Position numbers and translations under genes: made by a program. A stretch of DNA of 36,434 nucleotides from an uncultured Lachnospiraceae bacterium (lineage in GTDB: Bacteria > Bacillota > Clostridia > Lachnospirales > Lachnospiraceae): positions 1 to 36,434 of the forward strand of contig CAMJGH010000020.1 in the NCBI GenBank assembly GCA_946405185.1, read 5' to 3'. Within the stretch, counting starts at the first letter, position 1. Every line of letters begins with the position of its first letter. Under the pieces are notes generated by a model that made no database searches, was not told the DNA's origin, and was given only the letters and a program-made list of their open reading frames with translations. Of this stretch, positions 1 to 5,494 are shown piece by piece.

Positions 1-64
1 TTACCCTCCGGGATTTTCTTTATTTACTACTTGACTTTTTATTAGCAGGCTTTCAAAAAAACCA

Positions 65-142
65 TTTGACATGTTACGAAGCGTACTTCGTGTAGCCGCT
101 CAAAATTTCTGTCAAATTTTCTCAACTTATTTGTCAAAAACA
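65..142. other. Candidate phage right-end / transposase-binding repeats
   Basis: This AT-rich, gene-free end lies beyond the last late gene, where a Mu-like phage has its right attachment end. Two adjacent 22-bp units (99-120 and 121-142) share a CTCAA start and a TGTCAAA core, with about 14 of the first 18 bases identical. Tandem 22-bp transposase sites are known from the Mu right end. A 6-bp inverted repeat, ACGAAG / CTTCGT, with a 4-base loop sits at 76-91. The exact phage-host junction is not visible; a 5'-TG terminus near 73 or 91 would fit. The attachment role is inference. Confidence 0.35.
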
Positions 143-161
143 ATCGGGAAATATTTGCGTT

Positions 162-200
162 AAAACGCCGCCCCGGGAAAGCTCACCGGAACGGCGTTTT
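162..200 (-). terminator. Intrinsic terminator closing the late operon
   Basis: A 9-bp stem (162-170 with 192-200) of the form AAAACGCCG / CGGCGTTTT carries a nested CCGG / CCGG stem (173-176 with 186-189). It follows the last minus-strand gene at 207. The A/T flanks give T runs in both directions, so it may act bidirectionally. It lies between the late operon and the presumed phage end. Confidence 0.8.
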
Positions 201-206
201 TTGACA

Positions 207-410
207 TTATTCTTGAGCATGGATCAGATCCGCAGGCAGGTCGATGCAGTACATGCAAGGCTCCTGTGACGCCGGTATGAAGTAGCTCTGGCACTCGCCA
301 CAGGTGCGATACCGTGAGCATGTCTCCGGATGGCAGGGCTCCCCGTCGAGACCGCAGTGAGTGCCATGATCGTGCAGGCACTTGAACTCGCTCAGGAAGT
401 CCCCGGTCAT
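207..410 (-). CDS. Small cysteine-rich zinc-ribbon-like protein
   Basis: A 67-residue protein of unknown function and the last gene of the late operon. Eight cysteines are present, including CGEC (about residues 37-40) and CMYC (about 52-55), the two halves of a zinc ribbon. Extra Cys and His residues lie in the first 30 positions (C11, H13, H15, H18, C19, C26, H27, C31). The start at 410 is chosen because its ATG overlaps the xkdX TGA in an ATGA arrangement, implying translational coupling. The reading frame stays open upstream, but that part is antisense or out of frame to xkdX. No signal peptide or membrane segment is seen. Metal binding is inferred from the motif pattern only. Confidence 0.65.
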   Translation of the reverse strand: MTGDFLSEFKCLHDHGTHCGLDGEPCHPETCSRYRTCGECQSYFIPASQEPCMYCIDLPADLIHAQE

Positions 411-559
411 TCTTCGGGCTCTTCCTCGGGGAAGGGTTCGCCCACAATATCCTCGTAGTCTTCCTGAGTCAGTGCGCCTTTCCGGACGACATTGATCAGC
501 ATCTGCTTGCTCCAGAATCCGCTCCTGTACCACTTCGCATACTTGTCTTTCTTACTCAT
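407..559 (-). CDS. xkdX: XkdX family phage protein
   Basis: A 50-residue protein matching the XkdX family of Firmicute phages: a KWY...G.W aromatic segment, then KGALTQEDYEDIVGE, then an acidic tail. XkdX genes normally sit just after tail-fibre genes; the biochemical role is unknown. The start at 559 has a GGGGAGG ribosome site about nine bases upstream and overlaps the end of the preceding small gene by 8 bp. Here xkdX is separated from the tail fibre by the whole retroelement, which suggests that the DGR cassette occupies the fibre-to-XkdX interval. Family recognition is good; function is open. Confidence 0.8.
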   Translation of the reverse strand: MSKKDKYAKWYRSGFWSKQMLINVVRKGALTQEDYEDIVGEPFPEEEPEE

Positions 560-710
560 CGCCAACGTCCTCCCCTTCCATGGTAGGCAGCTCAATGTCC
601 GCCATGATCGCGACATACTCGATCAGAGCCGCCTGCTGCTCGATCTTCGCCGCATTGTTCTCCTGTTTCCTTGCCTCCTCGATGGTCGAGGTCAGTTTTT
701 TGTATTTCAT
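552..710 (-). CDS. Small acidic-tailed phage protein of the XkdX neighbourhood
   Basis: A 52-residue hypothetical protein with a helical, Glu/Gln/Ala-rich body and an acidic C-terminus (ELPTMEGEDVGDE). Similar short proteins commonly precede XkdX in Firmicute phages. The ATG at 710 is preferred over one at 716 because GGAGG lies about nine bases before it and only three before the other. The gene overlaps the last 119 bases of the reverse-transcriptase frame in a different frame, so one DNA stretch appears to encode both. It also overlaps xkdX by 8 bp. Function unknown. Confidence 0.65.
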   Translation of the reverse strand: MKYKKLTSTIEEARKQENNAAKIEQQAALIEYVAIMADIELPTMEGEDVGDE

Positions 711-1740
711 TGTCATACGCCTCCCATAAACTTCTGTAGTAGGTGTCCATCCGTTGGAGCATTTTGAAGTTGTTGCCGTAGCTGGCGGATCTCTTCCAGC
801 TATCAAAGTGTTCGTCGACCTTCTCCCTGGCCTTCTCGCCTTTTCTGACAAGCTCGACCATTCTGCGCAGCTTCCGGCGTTCATGCTTCACCTTCTCCGA
901 TTTTATGTTCACGACCACCTTGCCTGTATCTGTCAACCTGAAGATGAACCCGAGGAACGGGATCCCCTCGCTCAGTTTGTAGATCCTCGTCTTTGTTTCG
1001 TTCAGTTCCATCTCCATGTCCTTCAGGATGCCCTTGATGCACTCCAGCGCCTTCTCCAGCTCTTCCAGGCTGTCGCTGATCAGGATGAAATCGTCCATAT
1101 ACCTGATATAGAAGGCGATTCTCAGGACCTCTTTGATGTAGTGGTCCATGTCGTTCAGCGCGGTGATGCCGACGATCTGAACGATCTGGCTGCCCGGATT
1201 GAACCCTACATCGCCCGGAAAGTTGTCCAGAATGTCCGCGGCCATCTGGTAAGGGCCGTCATCCAGGTATTTCCGCAGCACCCGTTTTGCGACATCGTGC
1301 CGCATGTTCGGGTAATAACCTTTTATGTCACACTGCAGGACATAGCCGTCTGCGCCATGTTTCCGGTAGTATCGCTGCAGGTGGCACTTCAGGCGGTTCC
1401 TGGCCTTATCCGTCCCCTTGCCCTTCTGACACGCATGGTTATCATAGATGAACGATCTGGTGGTGGCCGGGTAGATCGCCACATCGTTCAGGCTGCGCTG
1501 GTATACGCGGTCCCGGAACGCGATGCTCATGATCTCCCTGGTTTTTGGTTCCGTGATTGTGAAGAACTTCGCCGGGCGTTCTCTGTATGTCCCCGTCTTC
1601 AGCTGCTTCTCCAGCCGCAGGATCTCACGGATCCAGTTGTGATAGAAGGCTGCTGTCCCGTCCTTCCAGAGCACTCCCTTGACGCACTTGTTCATAGAAT
1701 TATAAAGTGCATCAAATCCGATTATTTCTTCAATGTCCAT
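592..1740 (-). CDS. DGR reverse transcriptase
   Basis: This 382-residue protein makes the mutagenised cDNA of the retroelement from the TR transcript. Reverse-transcriptase motifs appear in order: QCDIKGYYPNM (about residues 136-146, first catalytic Asp), GFNPGSQ (about 179-185, the GxxxSQ-type motif seen in DGR and bacterial RTs), YMDD (214-217, catalytic pair) and FLGF (262-265). There is no maturase or endonuclease domain, as usual in DGR enzymes. The start at 1740 follows an AGAGGG site weakly; the frame is open to 1803, but that segment falls in the structured spacer RNA. The homologous part seems to end near residue 345. The remaining tail is read through the overlapping small gene at 552-710. 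The cassette order VP, avd, TR, RT is the classical one. Confidence 0.93.
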   Translation of the reverse strand: MDIEEIIGFDALYNSMNKCVKGVLWKDGTAAFYHNWIREILRLEKQLKTGTYRERPAKFFTITEPKTREIMSIAFRDRVYQRSLNDVAIYPATTRSFIYDNHACQKGKGTDKARNRLKCHLQRYYRKHGADGYVLQCDIKGYYPNMRHDVAKRVLRKYLDDGPYQMAADILDNFPGDVGFNPGSQIVQIVGITALNDMDHYIKEVLRIAFYIRYMDDFILISDSLEELEKALECIKGILKDMEMELNETKTRIYKLSEGIPFLGFIFRLTDTGKVVVNIKSEKVKHERRKLRRMVELVRKGEKAREKVDEHFDSWKRSASYGNNFKMLQRMDTYYRSLWEAYDNEIQKTDLDHRGGKETGEQCGEDRAAGGSDRVCRDHGGH

Positions 1741-1899
1741 CATTCCCTCTGTTCCGTGGTGTGGATAGCAGGAACAGCCCGCAGGGGCTGCCTGCATCAC
1801 CACGGTGGGGTTCGCCGTTTCCGGCAGGGCTTTCGGCTCCTTGCGTGCTTCGTTTTTGGCCGCCGCGCTATGCTTGGTTTATGAGCCTACTGAAGCACC
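1741..1899 (-). ncRNA. DGR spacer RNA between TR and RT, with long hairpin
   Basis: This is the non-coding stretch downstream of TR and upstream of the reverse-transcriptase start. It can fold into a long interrupted hairpin: CCGTGGTG (1754-1761) with CACCACGG (1798-1805), then GCAGG (1768-1772) with CCTGC (1791-1795), then CAGCCC (1775-1780) with GGGCTG (1785-1790) around a 4-base loop. In the Bordetella phage DGR, the RNA just 3' of TR is needed for template-primed cDNA synthesis with RT and Avd. The equivalent role here is inferred from position and structure. Confidence 0.6.
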
Positions 1900-2023
1900 C
1901 AATCCGGGGCGCAGCGATTCGCGTTGTACGCGTTGTTGTTGTTGACGTTGCCGCCCGCGTTCATGTACCACACGTTGTTGCCGTTCCCGCGGTTGCAGGA
2001 GCGCAGGAAGCAGTTCTGCGCAC
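1900..2023 (-). repeat. DGR template repeat (TR)
   Basis: The 124-bp donor copy aligns without gaps to VR at an offset of 623. On the transcribed strand it carries 31 adenines, mostly in AAC and TAC codons when read in the VR frame, giving an Asn/Tyr-rich peptide. Fifteen of these adenines differ in VR; none of the 93 other positions does. The substituted plus-strand positions are 1903, 1918, 1927, 1933, 1940, 1943, 1949, 1961, 1966, 1975, 1976, 1978, 1979, 1985 and 1993. Because AAC and TAC keep their third base, no adenine change can create a stop codon. The repeat lies between avd and the RT gene. Confidence 0.96.
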
Positions 2024-2044
2024 AAACAGCCTACAGCCCTATGC

Positions 2045-2461
2045 TTAACGCTTCTTTGTGAAGCGGCTCGCATCTGAGTCTCGCCACTTTCTGAGGTATG
2101 CCTTGGCCGTTTCGATCTTTTCGCCCCAGCATTTAATCCTCTTGGTGTGCAGGTGGAAGATCTTCTTCGCGACCTGTATCTCAGAAAGCAGGTGATCGCA
2201 TTCTGCGATCGCTATATTCTGCTGTCGCCTCCGCTCCAGCAGGTTCTCACGCGCATCCGGACCGTCGAGGCGGATGTCATTCGCCACACGCGTCCTGTGA
2301 TAGATATCCCGCGCAAGGTACACAATCCGCTCGGTGCTCTTTGCGTGTTCCGGCCGGAACACCTTCGGGTTGTCCGTGATCTGGATCGTGTACGATGCAA
2401 GCTGCAGTGCCTTCGTGAGCGTATCAAACTTTCCTTCGCCTCTGTCCTCTACTCTTACCAT
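2045..2461 (-). CDS. avd: DGR accessory variability determinant (Avd)
   Basis: A 138-residue, predominantly helical and basic protein lying between the variable-protein gene and TR, the standard place for Avd. Known Avd proteins form a pentameric barrel of four-helix bundles that binds the reverse transcriptase and TR RNA and is essential for mutagenic homing. The sequence shows a run of amphipathic helices (TLTKALQLASYTIQIT, ENLLERRRQQNIAIAECDHLL) and a Lys/Arg-rich C-terminus ending in TKKR, suited to RNA binding. The start at 2461 has an AGAGGG site about four bases upstream, close to the GC hairpin at 2476-2497. Identity rests on size, charge, helix pattern and position; conservation is low in this family. 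Confidence 0.82.
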   Translation of the reverse strand: MVRVEDRGEGKFDTLTKALQLASYTIQITDNPKVFRPEHAKSTERIVYLARDIYHRTRVANDIRLDGPDARENLLERRRQQNIAIAECDHLLSEIQVAKKIFHLHTKRIKCWGEKIETAKAYLRKWRDSDASRFTKKR

Positions 2462-2475
2462 GTCGCCCTCTACAG

Positions 2476-2497
2476 GCGGGCGGAGGTGTCCGCCCGC
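2476..2497 (-). other. GC hairpin just downstream of VR (DGR target-recognition type)
   Basis: A perfect 9-bp inverted repeat (GCGGGCGGA with TCCGCCCGC) around a 4-base loop, 12 bases past the variable-protein stop codon and 25 bases past VR. Several phage DGRs carry a hairpin or cruciform of this size just beyond VR that raises retrohoming efficiency. No T-run follows in the transcribed direction, which argues against an ordinary terminator. Confidence 0.75.
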
Positions 2498-2509
2498 GAT
2501 TGATGCCGA

Positions 2510-3754
2510 TTAACAGATTACGCAAGCCGGGGCGCAGCGAGTCGCGTTGGACGCGCTGTTGTAGTAGACGTAGCCGCCCGCGTACATGCACCACACGCCG
2601 CAGCCGTCCCCGCGGGTGCAGGAGCGCAGGAAGCAGTTCTGCGCACTTGCGTGGTTATCCAGTGCATAGGTCTTGTATGCCTCGTAGATATTCGGATGAT
2701 ATCCGGCTCTCTGAGGCAGCCCGAGCGCACGCTTCCAGTACGTCCACGCCTCGCCCTCCACGTCAGCCAGCTGCGGCGTGTTGTAGATCTGCTGCAGCGA
2801 CGGCAGGAAGAAGGTGTCGTATGTGTCCTCGGTGTGGCTATCGTTCACGGCATCGTCCGTCACGGTGTTCAGCGCCGTGGTGACCTTTACCGGGCGCAGG
2901 CAGCTGAGGAAGTCGTCCTCGAATCCGCTCATGAAGCCCGCCTTGGTCAGCAGCTGATCCGGAGCGCGGTCCCACTTGTTCTGGCTCTCCCACCATTCCC
3001 CGACGCCTTTTTTGCTGTTCAGGAACTGGCGGAGCCCGGACTGGCTCCAGCGGTTGTAGCCGTAGCCATTGCGCTGATATCCACTCAGTGTCGCGTCTCC
3101 TGCTTTTGTCCATGTGCCCAGGTCCGTGCCGCCGGATCCGGATGTCAGGGTCACGCTCTCGATCGCGGTCAGGTTGCTGCCGTTTTCGTAGGTCGTGACC
3201 TTGGCAGCACTCAGCTCGATGTCGGCGAAACGGAACGGGAAGCAGACCAGGCCGCCTGCAGGAACCGGATGCTCCAGCGTGAACTGGTAGGTGCCGGCCG
3301 CGGCCTTGCTCCAGGTCTCCGCCAGCGTGAAGTGATAGGTGCCACTCGGCAGCTCTGTCTCTGCGCAGTACGCCGCCTCATAGTTGTCGAACTGCACGCC
3401 GAAGGGCAGGCAGTAATGCGACTGCAGGAACATGCCCGGGACTTCTTCGCCGTCCTGGAGCGTCACGGGCCCGAAGTGCGTGATGTCGAACGGCATGGAG
3501 TAGGTCCTGTCCGCTGCCACGTCCTTCCACGGGACGATGATCTGATCGCCGATTTCGAACGACTTGGACGCCTTCCCGCTGCGTACGATCTTCTTGATCA
3601 ACTCCAGGTTATCGGTTGCGCCCACTGTAGTCTCTGTCATGATTCCGAGCAGGCTATTCTGTGTTTTCAGTTCCTCCAGGATTTCCTGGCCTGTGCTGTC
3701 CAGCAGGATCGGTTCGGTTACTTCTGTTTCGGTCTGCAGCAGTTCATTACTCAT
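2510..3754 (-). CDS. DGR variable protein, DUF6273/C-type-lectin-fold tail tip
   Basis: This 414-residue protein is the target of the retroelement and probably the receptor-binding tip of the tail fibre. The N-terminal part is helical and resembles a fibre-attachment region. The middle has a jelly-roll-like Gly/Thr/Tyr-rich stretch. The C-terminal third has GYQRNGYGYNRWSQSGLRQFLNS-type features of DUF6273, a C-type-lectin-like fold used by DGR variable proteins. VR encodes roughly the last 43 residues, ending one codon or so before the stop. Thirteen VR codons differ from the template, mostly Asn to Tyr, Thr, Asp, Gly, Cys or Ser, while the scaffold residues (RG, VW, AGG, RCAP) are unchanged. 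The start at 3754 overlaps the TGA of the preceding gene (ATGA) and has a GAGAGGG site. Confidence 0.93.
   Translation of the reverse strand: MSNELLQTETEVTEPILLDSTGQEILEELKTQNSLLGIMTETTVGATDNLELIKKIVRSGKASKSFEIGDQIIVPWKDVAADRTYSMPFDITHFGPVTLQDGEEVPGMFLQSHYCLPFGVQFDNYEAAYCAETELPSGTYHFTLAETWSKAAAGTYQFTLEHPVPAGGLVCFPFRFADIELSAAKVTTYENGSNLTAIESVTLTSGSGGTDLGTWTKAGDATLSGYQRNGYGYNRWSQSGLRQFLNSKKGVGEWWESQNKWDRAPDQLLTKAGFMSGFEDDFLSCLRPVKVTTALNTVTDDAVNDSHTEDTYDTFFLPSLQQIYNTPQLADVEGEAWTYWKRALGLPQRAGYHPNIYEAYKTYALDNHASAQNCFLRSCTRGDGCGVWCMYAGGYVYYNSASNATRCAPACVIC
2523..2646 (-). repeat. DGR variable repeat (VR)
   Basis: The recipient copy forms the 3' end of the variable-protein gene. All 15 differences from TR are at template adenines: six A to G, five A to T and four A to C. 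Thus every alternative base occurs. The coding-strand 3' edge (2527-2539) is almost purely G/C and identical to TR, as expected for the IMH site where cDNA integration starts. Beyond 2522 the similarity decays with changes that are not adenine-related, which fixes the boundary. The upstream edge is identical for about 30 bases. Confidence 0.96.
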
Positions 3755-3960
3755 TCTGTCGTCCCTCTCTTTCTGTAGGTCTGGCACACCTTGCCGTCCA
3801 CCACGGTCAGGCCGGTGCTATCAATCATCGCTTTCAGCGCCGCATCGTTGCCCAGGAACTGGCGGTACTTCTCGTTCCAGTTCTCATAGAAGTCGTTCGT
3901 CTGGGCGGTGAACGCCTCCATGTCCGGATTGTATACAGGGTCATAGTTCAGCTTTGCCAT
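3751..3960 (-). CDS. Small hypothetical protein upstream of the variable protein
   Basis: A 69-residue protein without a recognised family. It has aromatic and acidic residues in the first half (YDPVYNPDMEAFTAQTNDFYENW) and no membrane segment. It lies between the tail-fibre gene and the DGR variable protein and shares an ATGA overlap with the latter, so the two are probably co-translated. The ATG at 3960 follows a GGAGGGCAGAC ribosome site. A role as fibre chaperone or connector is possible from position only. Confidence 0.65.
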   Translation of the reverse strand: MAKLNYDPVYNPDMEAFTAQTNDFYENWNEKYRQFLGNDAALKAMIDSTGLTVVDGKVCQTYRKRGTTE

Positions 3961-3972
3961 GTCTGCCCTCCT

Positions 3973-4347
3973 TTACTCGTAGTGGTTCCGGATCCGGTAG
4001 GTCTCCTGGATGTCGTCCTTCGTCTTGGGCAGGAAGTTCAGGATGCTGATCAGGTCGCCTGCGCTGTCGATCAGGGCCATCTCGCTGATCGCCTGCCCCA
4101 CGCACTCGTTCTCCGCGAGGGTCAGCGCGTACTCGTAGCAGTAGTCGTTGACCTTCTGGGATGCCGTGTACGGCCTCCGGATGACCTCGTTGTTCAGCCG
4201 GGTCGCTCCGCCTGATGGCGTGATCACTCCGGAGCCGTTGACCCCGCCTGTGCCCAGTGCGATCTGTGCCACCTTTGCGATCGTCCCGGACTGATGTGTC
4301 GCGGTGGCGATCTTCTGCCTGTGCTTGTTAGTGATTACAAACTTCAT
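3973..4347 (-). CDS. Tail-fibre / tail-collar N-terminal protein
   Basis: A 124-residue protein that looks like the N-terminal domain of a phage tail-collar fibre protein (DUF3751-like). The beginning FVITNKHRQKIA, the ALGTGG...G segment and LTLAENECVGQAISEMALIDSAGDL are typical of the part that docks a fibre on the baseplate. It lacks the long shaft of ordinary fibres, and the distal part may be supplied by the downstream variable protein. The start at 4347 has AAAGGAGG about six bases upstream; the frame is open further upstream but without such a site. It sits after gp48, the usual place for fibre genes in Mu-like phages. Confidence 0.72.
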   Translation of the reverse strand: MKFVITNKHRQKIATATHQSGTIAKVAQIALGTGGVNGSGVITPSGGATRLNNEVIRRPYTASQKVNDYCYEYALTLAENECVGQAISEMALIDSAGDLISILNFLPKTKDDIQETYRIRNHYE

Positions 4348-4379
4348 GGTGTCCTCCTTTATGTTGGCTGATCTCCCGA

Positions 4380-5483
4380 TCAGTTGTTCCCGATGGACAT
4401 CTCCGCCCATCCTGTCTGCTGATCAAGCAGCTGCGTGCCGTCCAGTTTCTTCCGTCCGTCCAGGGTCTTGCGGATCCAGAACTTCGTGATGCCATCCATC
4501 GCCTGCACCGCTTCCGTGTTTGCGCGTGCCGCCTGGTCTGCGCGGTAGTCCGCGAACGCTGCCGCGCCCTGGTTGGTTCCTGCCTGCGCCAGGCTGTCGA
4601 TCATCATCTCAGCCAGCCCGACCGTGCCCGTGAGCATCCTGCTTCCATCCAGCAGCCTGCTGCCGTCCAGCCTCCGGGCGTGGTTGAAGAACGCCGTCTG
4701 GCCTTCTGTGTCGTGCCCCGCGTCCGCAGCCGGCTGCACACTGCACTCTGCGCGGTAGTCCGCGAACATGCTGACGACCACATCCAGATCCGCCCTGCTG
4801 TCGGCCATATAGTCCACAAGCGCCTCCGCGTTGCCCGCAGATCCGTCCAGGTATTTGCTGCCGTCCAGCAGCTTGCTTCCGTCCAGCTTTCTCCCGCCCG
4901 GGAAGAACATGGTCACGGTCAGCATTGCGTAGAGGGCTTCGCTGGTGATCCTGGTCTCGATCTGTGCCAGGAAGTCCCTGCGGTAGTTGTCCAGTGCTTC
5001 CGGCTCCTTCCAGAACCGTACCTCACGGATCACGTTCTCCAGTGCCGTCGGCACCGGGTTGGCGATGTCCTCGTGGATCAGGATGTAGAACTCCGCCCAC
5101 CGGTCATAGTCTCCCGTGAGCTCCGGGGCCCACACATGCTCCACGTCCTCGTAGCCCAGGGCGTTCACGGCCAGAATGATGCCCTCGCTCGTCCCGCCCA
5201 TGCGCATGACCTCGTCGTACATGGCAATCCTGCCGCGGAAGGTGTCGTAGCTTTCGCCGCTGTACTGCACCAGGCCCCTGTCCTCGCCATGGTAGCGCAG
5301 CATGGTGTCGCTGCATGTGGCGATGGTCGTCTCGTCCCTCGCCCGCTCCATGTCGTCCAGGCACTCGTCAAACCAGTCACCCACGACTTTCGTGAAGATC
5401 CACCACTGGTTGACAGACTTGCGGACGCGTTTGAGGAAGGACGGCAGCAGGTAGTAGATGTAGTCCCTGAATCTCTCGAACAT
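4380..5483 (-). CDS. Baseplate protein, Mu gp48/tail-protein-I position, with LDGS repeats
   Basis: This 367-residue protein follows the gp47 (J-like) gene, the position of Mu gp48 and P2 gpI, which join wedge and fibre. The first 180 residues (YLLPSFLKRVRKSVNQWW...) are the conserved-looking part. The C-terminal half has three blocks of LDGS-like repeats at about residues 199-215, 271-286 and 340-354, for example KLDGSKLLDGSKYLDGS. They are separated by similar linkers containing ADYRA. Such short Asp/Gly turns may bind calcium or form a repeated fibre-docking surface; this is speculation. A ribosome site AAGGAGGGGC precedes the start. Confidence 0.68.
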   Translation of the reverse strand: MFERFRDYIYYLLPSFLKRVRKSVNQWWIFTKVVGDWFDECLDDMERARDETTIATCSDTMLRYHGEDRGLVQYSGESYDTFRGRIAMYDEVMRMGGTSEGIILAVNALGYEDVEHVWAPELTGDYDRWAEFYILIHEDIANPVPTALENVIREVRFWKEPEALDNYRRDFLAQIETRITSEALYAMLTVTMFFPGGRKLDGSKLLDGSKYLDGSAGNAEALVDYMADSRADLDVVVSMFADYRAECSVQPAADAGHDTEGQTAFFNHARRLDGSRLLDGSRMLTGTVGLAEMMIDSLAQAGTNQGAAAFADYRADQAARANTEAVQAMDGITKFWIRKTLDGRKKLDGTQLLDQQTGWAEMSIGNN

Positions 5484-5494
5484 GCTGCCCCTCC

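Noticed and set aside
754-1884. Long plus-strand frame opposite the reverse transcriptase
   Set aside because: It is the GC-rich antisense shadow of the RT; no ribosome site, no family features, and it crosses the spacer RNA.
1879-2073. Frame across TR on the minus strand
   Set aside because: Its frame differs from that of the VR, its product is an Arg/Gln-rich shadow of AAC codons, and the DNA is better explained as TR.
2476-2497. Hairpin as a Rho-independent terminator of the variable gene
   Set aside because: No T-run follows on the transcribed strand, and avd starts just downstream in the same transcript.
1900-2646. TR/VR as a simple local duplication
   Set aside because: Ordinary duplication would drift at all bases; here changes are confined to template adenines and RT and Avd lie alongside.
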